Position numbers and translations under genes: made by a program. DNA of 64,000 nucleotides from Streptomyces sp. WM6378 (GTDB lineage Bacteria; Actinomycetota; Actinomycetes; Streptomycetales; Streptomycetaceae). The notes under the pieces are model-generated. The model did no database searches and had not been told where the DNA came from. It saw only the letters and a program-made list of their open reading frames with translations. The stretch spans positions 53,880 through 117,879 of the forward strand of contig NZ_LGDD01000081.1 in NCBI RefSeq assembly GCF_001279695.1, in the 5' to 3' direction. Shown in pieces: positions 9,162 through 17,356 of the stretch (position 1 is its first letter; each line of letters starts with the position of its first letter).

Positions 9162-9497
9162 TCAGACCGCGGGAAGCGGGTCTGCGGTGCCCGGGTACGG
9201 GCCGTAGGTCTCGTCGCAGTCGCTCCTCCCTGCGAGCATGACCACCAGCCAGATGACGCCGATCAGCGGGGCGAAACTGAGCAGGCACCACCATCCCGAG
9301 CGGCTGGTGTCGTGGAGCCGACGGACGGTCACGGCCAGGTTCGGCAGAACTGTCGCGAGCGTGTAGATGAGCACGGGCGGATATGGCGCATGCAGATCCC
9401 AGCAAGTCGCTTGCGAGGAGGCGAAGTTGATGGTCGTCTGGCGACGAAGGCGGCGCGCTTCGAAGGCGCGCGATGCGACGACGTTGGGAGGCGTCAT
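9162..9497 (-). pseudogene. DUF805 membrane protein, N-terminally truncated
   Basis: From about base 9385 leftward the frame gives the C-terminal half of a DUF805 protein: LIYTLATVLPNLAVTVRRLHDTSRSGWW, then LLSFAPLIGVIWLVVML and YGPYPG. The usual first 60-70 residues, with the FxGRxxRxEYW segment and first helices, are missing; the upstream 35 residues do not resemble the family. I read it as a decayed copy. Confidence 0.6.
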
Positions 9498-9606
9498 GGG
9501 CGGCAGCCGCGGTGATCAGGACGGGCAGGTAGGCGGGGACTCATCGAGCCCGGGCGACCCCGGGAACCCGATGCCGGCCCCCGAGCCGGAGCCGGATGAT
9601 GACTGA
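9496..9606 (+). CDS. Acidic micro-ORF overlapping the methyltransferase gene
   Basis: A 36-residue ORF starts at an ATG behind GGGAGG (four-base spacing) and ends at TGA 9604-9606, ten bases inside the next gene (ATGATGACTGA), so the two are translationally coupled. The peptide is Gly/Ser-rich at first and ends PEPEPDDD. It has no homology I can name. Its place before a protein-isoaspartate-type methyltransferase makes it a possible substrate peptide, which is speculation. Confidence 0.4.
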   Translation: MGGSRGDQDGQVGGDSSSPGDPGNPMPAPEPEPDDD

Positions 9607-10531
9607 TGCCCCTGCGGAGGACCGGCTGGCAAGCCTGGCCGCGGAGTTGCGCGCCGAGTGCGCGGCCGAGATCGACTGCCGGACAGTGGGGCATTTCAAT
9701 CACCGGCCGTGGCTGCGGCAGACCTTCCTGAAGGTGCCGCGCGAGTACTTTGTACCGGACCAGGTGTGGTGGCCGACGCCGCGCGACGACGGACTCCACC
9801 ATGTGATCGACCGTCGTGAACGGCCCCGTGCCTGGCTCAAGGGGGTCTACCGGCCCCGCGCATCCCTGATCACGCAGGTCGCCGACGGCGCAGTGCTACC
9901 GGAGGACGGGCCCACGGACGCGCCGTTCACGAGCGCCGTGTCCTGCTCGGCAGTCGTCGTCGACATGCTGCACTACCTCGACCCCGGGCCCGACGACACC
10001 GCACTGGAGATCGGCACCGGTTCGGGCTACAGCACCGCGATCCTGGCGCACCGGGTCCGGCCCGAGAGCCTGGTGACGATCGAGATCGACGAGCAGCTCG
10101 CTGATCGCGCCCGCAAGGCGCTGGCCGGTCTTGGTCTTCACCCGACGGTCGTCGCCGGCGACGGCGAGGCTGGATATCCGGTCCGCGGGCCGTACACGCG
10201 GATCATCTCCACCGCGGCCGTCCAGGAGATCCCGCAGGCCTGGCTCGACCAGGCCGCGCCCGGCGCGATCGTGGTCGCCCCGCTTCACGGACCCTTCGGC
10301 CACGACGCTCTGCTCCGACTGGTCGCCGACGGGCAAGGCGGCGGCACCGGTCGGCTTGTCACCGGCGTCGCCTTCATGAAGATGCGCGGGCAGCGTGCCG
10401 ATCGGTCGTTCGCGGAACTGGGCTGGCCGACGGCCGACGGGCCCTGGCCCGCGTACGCCGATGCCGACTACCGCGTCACCGTTGGAGGCGGACGGCAACA
10501 GATTCAGATCCACCGAGCTAGCCGGACGTGA
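9596..10531 (+). CDS. PCMT-type (isoaspartate) methyltransferase
   Basis: The 311-residue protein has the SAM-binding motif LEIGTGSGYSTAIL near residues 137-150, an acidic post-motif (IEIDEQLADRARKAL) and an N-terminal PREYFVPDQVWW segment of the Pcm-like family, plus an extra C-terminal domain (about 240-311). In housekeeping enzymes it repairs isoaspartate; in actinomycete clusters such enzymes also modify ribosomal peptides. ATG at 9596 or 9599 is preceded by GGAGCCGG. The only partner is the overlapping micro-ORF. Confidence 0.75.
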   Translation: MMTDAPAEDRLASLAAELRAECAAEIDCRTVGHFNHRPWLRQTFLKVPREYFVPDQVWWPTPRDDGLHHVIDRRERPRAWLKGVYRPRASLITQVADGAVLPEDGPTDAPFTSAVSCSAVVVDMLHYLDPGPDDTALEIGTGSGYSTAILAHRVRPESLVTIEIDEQLADRARKALAGLGLHPTVVAGDGEAGYPVRGPYTRIISTAAVQEIPQAWLDQAAPGAIVVAPLHGPFGHDALLRLVADGQGGGTGRLVTGVAFMKMRGQRADRSFAELGWPTADGPWPAYADADYRVTVGGGRQQIQIHRASRT

Positions 10532-10571
10532 TGCGGCCCCCAGGTCGTAATCTGGGAGCCTTGCGTGAAGA

Positions 10572-10596
10572 CATCCCCGGCGTCGGCGGGGAGCAC
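10572..10596. repeat. Isolated CRISPR type I-E-like repeat
   Basis: On the minus strand this reads GTGCTCCCCGCCGACGCCGG then GGATG, close to the ends of type I-E repeats (GTGCTCCCCGC ... GGGGATG). A looser copy, CATCCCGGCCACCGGGGAG, starts 49 bases further on. There is no regular array and no cas gene in the window, so at most this is a relic; it may be chance. Confidence 0.2.
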
Positions 10597-10838
10597 GCGT
10601 TCATTGCTCATGAAGCGATTCATCCCGGCCACCGGGGAGAAGCGGCGCGTCAACCAACATGCCGGCAGGCCCCGTTGCATCGCAGTTGTTACCGACGAGG
10701 GGCCTCACAAAGGCCGCTGTTCGCGGGGCCGATCGCGTGAACAAGTAGGTCCGCGGCTCGCCCCGGTCGGATACCGTGGCCTCCCCGCAGGGCGCACGCA
10801 ACCGCTCTGGGTGAGTCCGGCGGGGTAGAGATACAGGG

Positions 10839-10873
10839 CGAGCCCCCAGTCACTTCATCTGACTGGGGGCTCG
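10839..10873 (-). terminator. Perfect 14-bp hairpin terminator
   Basis: CGAGCCCCCAGTCA pairs perfectly with TGACTGGGGGCTCG around a seven-base loop. It lies 16 bases beyond the end of the minus-strand DUF397 gene and can end that operon. Confidence 0.8.
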
Positions 10874-10889
10874 TCTACTGCGGGGTGGG

Positions 10890-11096
10890 TCAGACGGTGC
10901 TCGACGCGTAAGCGACGAACCGCTGCCACTGCTGGACAGAGACACTCAACATCGGCCCGGCGATGTTCTTCGAATCACGGACGTGAACGGCCTCAGGGCG
11001 AGTCGCCACCTCGACGCAGTCGCCTCCCTGGCTTCCGCTGTAGCTTGATTTGAACCACGCCAGGTCGCGCGTGGTGAGTGGTTCGGCCTTGCTCAT
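10890..11096 (-). CDS. DUF397 protein
   Basis: The 68-residue protein has the DUF397 signature: LAWFKSSYSGSQGGDCVEVA near residues 13-32, then VHVRDSKN. Such proteins sit beside DUF5753 XRE regulators in actinomycetes and are thought to form Scr1/Scr2-type toxin-antitoxin or regulatory pairs. It overlaps the upstream regulator gene by four bases. Confidence 0.9.
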   Translation of the reverse strand: MSKAEPLTTRDLAWFKSSYSGSQGGDCVEVATRPEAVHVRDSKNIAGPMLSVSVQQWQRFVAYASSTV

Positions 11097-11947
11097 AGCT
11101 CTCCCGCCATCTCTTCGGTCAGGTCCTTCAGGCGCTGCAACGAGTGCTCCGCGCTTAGGGCTTGGGTCCGAAGAATGCCATAGCGCTGCTCCATCTCACT
11201 CACCCGCTTCGGGTCAGCGATGAAGCGGCCGCCGCCCTGCCACTCGACGTATCCGAGGTTGGTGCCGTCGTCCGCTTCGAGGAGGGTCATCGATCCGTCG
11301 AACCCGGCGTGGCTGCCTCTGCGAGTCTCCAGCACCTGAATCGTCACGTTCCTCATGCCGGCGCATGCGACCAAGTGCTCGAGTTGCTCGCACATAGCCT
11401 TCTTGCCGCCGGTCGGTCGACGCAGGACCCACTCCTCAATTACGAAGCCCAGAGTGGGTGAGGGCTTCCTGGTCAGAAGTTCCTGTCGCTCGATTCGACC
11501 TGCGACAAGGCTCTCGACCTCATCCTCGTCCAGCGTCGGCACGTATGAACTCAGAACTTCCCTGGCGTACGCCTCGGTCTGCAGGAGCCCGCTGACTACC
11601 TGCGTCTCGTACTTATAGATCTTGCGCGCCGCCGCTTCGGTGAGTGCGTACTTCTCGAACCAGTCTGGGTGGTGGCGCTTGGCCATGTCCTCGACGATCG
11701 CGACGAGAACACCTTGGGCGTCCAGGGCGCTGTCGATCTTCTTCACGTACTTCAGCACAGGCTTGCGATTCCCGAGCTCGACTCCACGGATCTGGCTCTC
11801 GGAGTAGCCAGCCCGTTCGCCCAACTCGTTTTGGGTCAGCCCGCGCATTTCCCGTAGGGCCCGCTGCTGGCGGCCGAAGAGCTGCCAGGCCAGCGGCCTG
11901 TCACTGTCGCGAGTGTCGTAGTCGTCGTACCCGTCGTCCACGCTCAC
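11093..11947 (-). CDS. XRE regulator with DUF5753 domain
   Basis: The 284-residue protein has an HTH at about residues 28-85 (LREMRGLTQNELGERAGYSESQIRGVE, in two helices) and a DUF5753 domain from about 100 (ETQVVSGLLQTEAYAREVL, LTRKPSPTLGFVIEEWVLRR, then GSMTLLEADDG). It is coupled to the DUF397 gene. This family controls differentiation and secondary metabolism or acts as an antitoxin-like regulator. It is divergent from the genes starting at 12076. Confidence 0.9.
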   Translation of the reverse strand: MSVDDGYDDYDTRDSDRPLAWQLFGRQQRALREMRGLTQNELGERAGYSESQIRGVELGNRKPVLKYVKKIDSALDAQGVLVAIVEDMAKRHHPDWFEKYALTEAAARKIYKYETQVVSGLLQTEAYAREVLSSYVPTLDEDEVESLVAGRIERQELLTRKPSPTLGFVIEEWVLRRPTGGKKAMCEQLEHLVACAGMRNVTIQVLETRRGSHAGFDGSMTLLEADDGTNLGYVEWQGGGRFIADPKRVSEMEQRYGILRTQALSAEHSLQRLKDLTEEMAGEL

Positions 11948-12075
11948 ATCATGGCTCCCTTCTCCACATGAACTGACCGCACAGACCGGTCAAAAACTCG
12001 GCCCCACCGATCATTTCGCTTTGTAGCGCTCTGTGAACTGGCTAACACTATCGGCGCCGAGCCAGGGTGATACCC

Positions 12076-12555
12076 ATGACGAAGGAACCCGACGCGCCCC
12101 AACTCCCGCTCATGAAAACCGAGTTGACCGAACGTCAGATCGATATCTATCGGCCTGGGTGGGTTCCCGAGACAGGGCATGCCACGTGCAAGGCGGGGGT
12201 CTACTGGGACGCCATTCGCATCCCCGGCGAGCGCGGCCGCGAGGTCGCCGACGGCATGGAGAACGCGCTCGACGGAGCGTCCCCGGGCCCGGTGATCTGG
12301 AGCAACACCGGCCGCTACGTCCTGTGGTTCCTCGTTGCACGCGGCACTGCCCAACTGCACCGCTGGCCCCCGGGGGTCACCGTCTACACCCACGACAGCA
12401 GCGAACACATCAGCATTCCCGGAGCTGGTGGCCGTACGCACCCGGTGCAGTGGCTAGCGAGACCTACCCGGGAGCGCGAGTTCATCGACGTGAACCAGCT
12501 GCACAAACTGGTCTGCCAGCTCACCGGCTGGCCTAGCTCCGAGGGGGCGCAGTGA
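12076..12555 (+). CDS. Hypothetical protein
   Basis: I do not recognise this 159-residue soluble protein. It has a Trp-rich core (RPGWVPETGHATCKAGVYWD, SNTGRYVLWFLVARGTAQLHRW, TVYTHDSSEH). The start at 12076 follows AGGGTG; a GTG at 12067 is also in frame. It begins a run of genes with four-base overlaps (12555/12552, 12863/12860, 13540/13537), so it is the first gene of a tightly coupled operon divergent from the XRE gene. Confidence 0.65.
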   Translation: MTKEPDAPQLPLMKTELTERQIDIYRPGWVPETGHATCKAGVYWDAIRIPGERGREVADGMENALDGASPGPVIWSNTGRYVLWFLVARGTAQLHRWPPGVTVYTHDSSEHISIPGAGGRTHPVQWLARPTREREFIDVNQLHKLVCQLTGWPSSEGAQ

Positions 12556-12863
12556 CGGCCCTTCTCAGGTACGAGTCTCTCCCGCTCCTGACTCCCAGCC
12601 AGCGACACGAGGGCGCGGTCTACCTTGCCCGGCGGTTGAACGCCCTCGTCTATGCCGGAGGCCGCATCCGCGGGTGCCTCGACGTCGATCCGGCCATCCG
12701 GTCCCGTCTCGACGACTCGATCCGCCGCGGCCAGGAGGCCGGTGACAGCCTCGCGCGATGCGCCTACCGGCCCACCGGGCCGCAACTCACCGAAGTGTTG
12801 GAGGCTGCCGGGACGCTCGCGGACAGCATGAAGGCCGCCCAGCAGCCGAGGAGCGACCGGTGA
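12552..12863 (+). CDS. Small DUF6415-like protein
   Basis: The GTG-started 103-residue protein is helical and soluble (YLARRLNALVYAGGRIRGCL, DDSIRRGQEAGDSLARCAY, LEAAGTLADSMKAAQ). Its length, composition and setting recall the actinomycete DUF6415 family, but the match is only by impression. GTGA overlaps couple it to both neighbours. Confidence 0.55.
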   Translation: MTALLRYESLPLLTPSQRHEGAVYLARRLNALVYAGGRIRGCLDVDPAIRSRLDDSIRRGQEAGDSLARCAYRPTGPQLTEVLEAAGTLADSMKAAQQPRSDR

Positions 12864-13540
12864 CGACACTCATGACACAGCACCAGCCGATCGGTCCTCC
12901 CCGCGAATTCAGCCCCGCCACTACCGATTTGATGAAGCGGCTCGTGGCGGGTCTGAAGGCATACGAGACGCCGGCCGAATTTGCGGAGCGAGCTCGCATC
13001 ACCCGGCGCCGCCTCCACGAGGCGGTTCGCACCCTCGCCCTTGTTCCGTCGCCCAGCCCGGAGCTCGTCACAGCCCACTGGCGTGCCCGGCAGATGCTCC
13101 TGATGTACCCGGCTGACCGGAACCGGCCAAGGCCCAAATACGTGGCCGCGCTGTCCCAGCGCCTTACCGACCTCCTGGTCCACCGCGTCGCGGCCGCCGC
13201 GTACACGTGCACGCCTGAACTGCATGACCTGACGTACCTCCACCGCCGTCTCGTACGGGCAGGCGAGGAGCACGCGGGTTCCGTGCGCGTCATCCTCGAC
13301 GACCGCAGCCTGCACGAGTGGCCGCTGTCGCTCCGGCCTGGCTGGAAGCGGGTCCAACGCCTGGTCGAGGACCGGCAGATCGGCATGCTGCTCGTCGACT
13401 CAGCCGACGCGCTGGTCCCGCCAGAAGAGATACGCGATCCCGGCTGGGACCGCCAGAGGATCGAGGCGAGGCTGGCGAGTTGGGGCATACGCCTGGTCTG
13501 CCTCGCCGACGCCGACAAGGCGAAAGGCGGTGCGCAATGA
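12860..13540 (+). CDS. Hypothetical HTH-like protein
   Basis: The GTG-started 226-residue protein has an N-terminal helical part resembling a small HTH (YETPAEFAERARITRRRLHEAVRTL, in two helices) and a C-terminal part rich in beta strands (GSVRVILDDRSLHEWPL, IGMLLVDSADALVPPEEI, GIRLVCLADADK). The last part resembles a nucleotide-handling or receiver-like fold without clear motifs. The start overlaps the previous stop. Confidence 0.6.
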   Translation: MTTLMTQHQPIGPPREFSPATTDLMKRLVAGLKAYETPAEFAERARITRRRLHEAVRTLALVPSPSPELVTAHWRARQMLLMYPADRNRPRPKYVAALSQRLTDLLVHRVAAAAYTCTPELHDLTYLHRRLVRAGEEHAGSVRVILDDRSLHEWPLSLRPGWKRVQRLVEDRQIGMLLVDSADALVPPEEIRDPGWDRQRIEARLASWGIRLVCLADADKAKGGAQ

Positions 13541-13810
13541 CGCTCCTCGTCTTGCTCCACCAAGCTCCTCGGATCCACCATGCTCTACTCGCTCTGGGCC
13601 TACGGCGTACTGCCCGGCTACGGAGTCTGGCTCGTGTGCGCGGTACGGCGTGCACACCGCCGGAACGCCTCGCCTTGTTCCGCCCCGCGCAGCCCAGCGC
13701 CGGCAGCACTACCTCAAGGGTTGCGCAGGATTCCCGCTGCTGTGCCTGGGGCTGATCGCCTCGACCTTGATCTGGACCGGCCGCGTCCCCTGACCCCGTC
13801 TCCTCCATAG
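13537..13810 (+). pseudogene. Frameshifted small membrane protein
   Basis: An ATGA overlap at 13537 fits the coupled starts upstream, but no single frame gives a sensible protein. Frame 2 gives a membrane helix from 13580 (MLYSLWAYGVLPGYGVWLVC, then AVRRAHRRN), and frame 3 then gives a second helix (GFPLLCLGLIASTLIWTGRVP split over the frame) ending at 13793. I infer a two-helix membrane protein broken by at least one indel. Confidence 0.35.
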
Positions 13811-14098
13811 AGCGGTCGTCTCCCCGGCATCGCTGGCCCCCCGATGCGTGCCCGGGAGACGACCCGACGAGCCCATCGCCTCGTGGCCGTCAACGGGCGG
13901 CGCATGTGCGCGAGAGATGGGCGGCGGCTTCGCTCGCCCACTGCCCCGAACCGGCAGCAGCGGAGCCGCCCGGCCTTCGCCGACCCCGGAAGTCGGCGAA
14001 GGCCCGCCGCTCTTCCATTGCGGTGCGCGGCACGACTTCACTGCCCTGATTGCGACCTGCGCCGTTCTGCGCACCCGCCCCAACTCCTGGAGCTCGAC

Positions 14099-14221
14099 AT
14101 GACCTTCGCCCTTGGCCCCGGTCCCGTAAACCCCGCTGGCTCTGCCCTCGCGGAAGAACCGGCGCCCGAGACCCCCGCGCCCGACAGCGCCCCGACCCAG
14201 GACGACCAGCAGGACCAGTAA
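14099..14221 (+). CDS. Small Pro/Glu-rich ORF, 40 residues
   Basis: An ATG behind GGAG opens a 40-residue ORF: MTFALGPGPVNPAGSALAEE, then an acidic, proline-rich tail ending DDQQDQ. A strong hairpin follows at 14341. No family is recognised. It may be a peptide gene or a leader. Confidence 0.35.
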   Translation: MTFALGPGPVNPAGSALAEEPAPETPAPDSAPTQDDQQDQ

Positions 14222-14340
14222 GCCCGCCGCCCGGCACAGCGGGCACAGTCCCACACCACCCCAGATCTTCGTCTTCCCGCCGGTTGCCGGGGCCCGATGC
14301 CCGTGACGAGGCCCGGACGGGGAGACGGAGCCCCAGCCCC

Positions 14341-14394
14341 GGTGCAGCGCGGCCACCACACCATGCGGTCGTCCTTCGGCGGCCGCGCTGCACC
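14341..14394 (+). terminator. Hairpin with perfect 14-bp stem
   Basis: GGTGCAGCGCGGCC pairs perfectly with GGCCGCGCTGCACC across a 26-base loop. It lies between two micro-ORFs and probably ends the 12076-14221 transcript. Confidence 0.65.
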
Positions 14395-14438
14395 GGGCCC
14401 GAACTCTCGCTCTTTGGCCCCCGAGAAAGGGGAATCTG

Positions 14439-14618
14439 ATGAACAATCTCGTCTCGGCTGCCGCCCGGTCCTGTTACCGGCCCGCGACTGGACGACGGGT
14501 ACCGCTCGCCACGCGCGCCGCTGCTCAGCGCAACGGGAACATGCCCTCAGCCCTCGACCGCGTCACCGCAGTGGGTGACACTGCGCCGTCGGCCTCCGCA
14601 TTTCAGTCCGCGCTCTGA
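14439..14618 (+). CDS. Small ORF, 59 residues
   Basis: ATG at 14439 is preceded by AAAGGGGA. The peptide starts MNNLVSAAARSCYRP and is Ala/Arg-rich, ending SASAFQSAL. It has no signal peptide and no family I know. It sits between the 14341 hairpin and the 14714 gene, so it may be the first gene of the next transcript. Confidence 0.4.
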   Translation: MNNLVSAAARSCYRPATGRRVPLATRAAAQRNGNMPSALDRVTAVGDTAPSASAFQSAL

Positions 14619-14713
14619 CCCCGGCCCGTCCGTCCGGTGGCCGATGGCCGGGCACTGCCCGCTTGTACGACTCCGTCTGGGGAAGTGCGCGCGGCACCCG
14701 GCACGTCCCCGTG

Positions 14714-15517
14714 ATGGCTCAACTCGCGCGCGACGAGCTGGACCGGTTCGCCGCCCTTGCCTCCCGCCTTCGTCACTCATCGGAAAGCCACAGCCTCATG
14801 TCCGCTTCCCTGCTGCCCGGCTACGTCTCCGACGAGCTCAGGGCTGCCTGCTACGACCTCGACACGGCCCTGTGGGCCGCCGGCCTCTCGCCCGTCACGG
14901 ACATCGGCGCGAGCACACACGCTCAAGCGGTGACCGTCCGCGTCCAGCCGCCGCGTCTGCCCGGCACCACCCCGCAGCGGCAACTCGCTCAGATGAAGCG
15001 GCTGCTGCGCGGTCACCGGGTCGCTGTGCGGGTCGAGTTCTGCCCGGAACCGTATCCCCGGTTGAGCCTGCACTTCGACACTGCCGAAGCCGTGCGTCGC
15101 CTGACCACCGTCATCGCCGGCCACCTCTCAGGCCTCGACGCCGTCCGCTACCGCCTACGCCTCGCGGCCCGCTCCGTCGGCGTCAACTGGTACTCCCGCA
15201 TCCGGCCCCACGCCATCTGGCCCAGCGAACTGACCGCAGGTCAGACCTTCGCCCTCTACAGCACCCTGTTCCCTCAGCCCGACGACACAGAGTTCGAACC
15301 GGAGGACGACGAGGCGGTCGAGGAGATGCTGGAGGCGTTCACACGGGCACTCGCCGGCATCGGCGTGAGCCTCTCCATGTGGCGGAGCGCTTGTTGCCCG
15401 CACGACGTCGAGTTCCACGGGCTCAGCGAGGAAGCAGCATCCCGGCTCGCCGACGCGCTCACTCGGTGCGGCCGCGATCGTCGTGCCGCAACCCCGTCAC
15501 CCGAGGAGACGCCGTGA
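14714..15517 (+). CDS. Hypothetical protein
   Basis: A 267-residue soluble protein that I do not recognise. It has an N-terminal helix (LARDELDRFAALASRLR), a central beta-rich portion (AVTVRVQPPRLPG, HRVAVRVEFCPEPYPRLSLHF) and an acidic helical part (EPEDDEAVEEMLEAF). ATG 14714 is chosen; a TTG at 14663 is in frame but has no ribosome site. It overlaps the next gene by GTGA. Confidence 0.6.
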   Translation: MAQLARDELDRFAALASRLRHSSESHSLMSASLLPGYVSDELRAACYDLDTALWAAGLSPVTDIGASTHAQAVTVRVQPPRLPGTTPQRQLAQMKRLLRGHRVAVRVEFCPEPYPRLSLHFDTAEAVRRLTTVIAGHLSGLDAVRYRLRLAARSVGVNWYSRIRPHAIWPSELTAGQTFALYSTLFPQPDDTEFEPEDDEAVEEMLEAFTRALAGIGVSLSMWRSACCPHDVEFHGLSEEAASRLADALTRCGRDRRAATPSPEETP

Positions 15518-16170
15518 TCAAGGGAGCACCTCAGGCACTGGGCATGCGCCATATAGGCAGTGGCCTGGCCCATCTGCTGCACGCGGCCCAGGAATGTGAC
15601 CGCATAGAGGACCCGCTGCCGGGATGGATGTTCCGTCTCGCGTTGTGCGAGCGCATCGCCACCACGTACATCATCTCCGCGGGACGGTCCATACCTCCAC
15701 TCGCCCGCACTCGCGAGTACGCGGCGGAATTCCGCAAAGCGGGGTGGCCGGAGTATCAGGCCGAGCTGAAGGCATCCCTCGACCGGACTCTGCCGGTGCC
15801 CGGCCGGCAGGTCACGGTCCTGCTCGACGAGTTACTCCTGGCGCGTCACGTCGGCGGAGCGGCGGTCATGGCTGGGCAGGTCGGCCACCTGATCGACCAG
15901 GCCGAATCACGCGCTGCCAGCATCCTGGTCGTTCCGCCCACCTCCGATACACATGTTCCGGCTTCCACACTCGGCCATCTGCTCCTGCCAGGGGATCTCT
16001 CCCTATTCACGGAGGAAGACAGCGACTGCGTCTCCTACTCTGCCGGCCCGGACGCGAGCGCCGAGCGCAAGCAGCTCGTCGAGGCCCTGCTCGACGCGGC
16101 TCTCCCCCAGCCGCAGAGCCTCGACCAGCTTCGGGAAATCCGGGACAAGTTCTCCCGCAAGGCAACCTGA
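15514..16170 (+). CDS. DUF5753-like protein without the HTH
   Basis: The GTG-started 218-residue protein resembles the DUF5753 half of Scr1-type regulators (PPLARTREYAAEFRKAGWPEY, ITVLLDELLLARHVGGAAVM-like stretch, ASILVVPPTSDTHVPA, LLPGDLSLFTEED) but I see no N-terminal HTH. It is coupled to genes on both sides by overlaps. It may sense a ligand or pair with another regulator. Confidence 0.55.
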   Translation: MIKGAPQALGMRHIGSGLAHLLHAAQECDRIEDPLPGWMFRLALCERIATTYIISAGRSIPPLARTREYAAEFRKAGWPEYQAELKASLDRTLPVPGRQVTVLLDELLLARHVGGAAVMAGQVGHLIDQAESRAASILVVPPTSDTHVPASTLGHLLLPGDLSLFTEEDSDCVSYSAGPDASAERKQLVEALLDAALPQPQSLDQLREIRDKFSRKAT

Positions 16171-17057
16171 TGTGCAGAATCTGCACGCGGGATGCACGGT
16201 CTGAGTACGCCCCCTGGGGCCGTTCGTCCCGCCAGCCCTGCCCTGCCCGTGTCTACAACTGCCTGACCGGCGGAGTGGAGTCATACGAAGCCGACCGGGC
16301 GCTGGCCGAGAAGTTGATCGGCGCCGATGGCCTGCTCATCATGGCGACAGCGATCAATCAGGTCCACGCGCCGCTCGTCGTGCGCGCGCTCGCGCGCCGG
16401 GGCTTCAGCCAGTTCCTGGACCTGGGCTGTGGCTATCCCCCGTTGCTGGCCCGCGGGCGACGGCGCCACGACCCGCCGCTGATCAGCGAGGTGCTGGCCC
16501 CGTTCCAGACGGGCGCCGCGGTACTGCATGTGGACGTGGACCCCGTCGTCGCCGGGCAGGCGGAGTCGGTGATGGCGGGACCGTCCGGGAACCCGGGCGT
16601 CCTGTGTGCCGATCTCCTGCACATGGCCGAGCTCCTCGATCACCGTGATGTCGCAGGCCGCTTCGATTTGAGCCGCCCGATCGCGGTACTCCTCCACGAC
16701 GTCCTGCCGTGGGCCGGTGACGACCAGGGGGTCGCCGATGCCCTTGCGGTGCTCCGCGACTGGCTGCCGCCCGGCAGTGCCCTCTCGATCACGCACGCCA
16801 CCAGCGACCTCGACGACCCGACCGTCATGGCCCGGCTCACGGCCCTGTGGGCCGAAGAAGCAGCCGTGGCGTTCCGGCCGCGCCGAGGCACCGCAATCAC
16901 TGCCCTGCTCGGCGACTGGCCGCTCATGTCTCCCGGGCTCGTCCCGACCGCACGCTGGCACCCCGGCCACCCCAAGCACGCCCAGCCCGCCCTCGCCTCG
17001 CGTGCCTACGCGGCCGTGGCGATCAAGCCCGGCGCGTCGCCATCGAGCGCCGCATGA
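16170..17057 (+). CDS. S-adenosyl methyltransferase, DUF574 family
   Basis: The 295-residue protein shows the family start PARVYNCLTGGVESYEADRA near residues 25-44, a SAM-binding stretch FLDLGCGYP near 88-96, and VLHVDVDPVVAGQAESVM, PIAVLLHDVLPW. This is the large actinomycete SAM methyltransferase family (pfam DUF574/Methyltransf_19), often beside DUF397/XRE genes. The ATG overlaps the previous stop by one base. Substrate unknown. Confidence 0.85.
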   Translation: MCRICTRDARSEYAPWGRSSRQPCPARVYNCLTGGVESYEADRALAEKLIGADGLLIMATAINQVHAPLVVRALARRGFSQFLDLGCGYPPLLARGRRRHDPPLISEVLAPFQTGAAVLHVDVDPVVAGQAESVMAGPSGNPGVLCADLLHMAELLDHRDVAGRFDLSRPIAVLLHDVLPWAGDDQGVADALAVLRDWLPPGSALSITHATSDLDDPTVMARLTALWAEEAAVAFRPRRGTAITALLGDWPLMSPGLVPTARWHPGHPKHAQPALASRAYAAVAIKPGASPSSAA

Positions 17058-17167
17058 CCGCCCGCACCGGGAACTGGCTCTCCTGGAACCACGCGTCCGG
17101 ACTGCCCCCTCTGCCCGTACTCCGTGAGGATTCGATGAGCACGTTGGAAGACGCCGCCGTCGTGTAG
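17054..17167 (+). CDS. Small ORF, 37 residues, candidate peptide
   Basis: ATG overlaps the stop of the methyltransferase gene (ATGA). The peptide contains GNWLSWNHASGLPPLPVL and ends MSTLEDAAVV; the inner ATG at 17135 has its own GAGGA site and could give a ten-residue leader peptide. A hairpin follows at 17198. The Trp/Pro-rich core looks like a peptide substrate, but nothing proves this. Confidence 0.4.
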   Translation: MTARTGNWLSWNHASGLPPLPVLREDSMSTLEDAAVV

Positions 17168-17197
17168 CCCCAAGGCAGGGCTGCCCCCGGAGCCGAT

Positions 17198-17222
17198 CAC
17201 CGCCGGCCCCCGGCCGGCGGTG
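17198..17222 (+). terminator. 11-bp hairpin before the radical SAM operon
   Basis: CACCGCCGGCC pairs perfectly with GGCCGGCGGTG around three bases, 30 bases after the 37-residue ORF. It probably ends the upstream operon. If transcription runs through, it could attenuate the radical SAM operon. Confidence 0.65.
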
Positions 17223-17356
17223 TCGAGTTCGACCGCAACGCCGCGGCGCGCAGCCGCTGATGCTCCGCGAACCCTGTGTCCCAGGACTGAGAAGTCAGCG
17301 GCACTGCAGCACTCCTCATCAGCACGATCAACTCCCTATCCGGACGGAGATCCACC

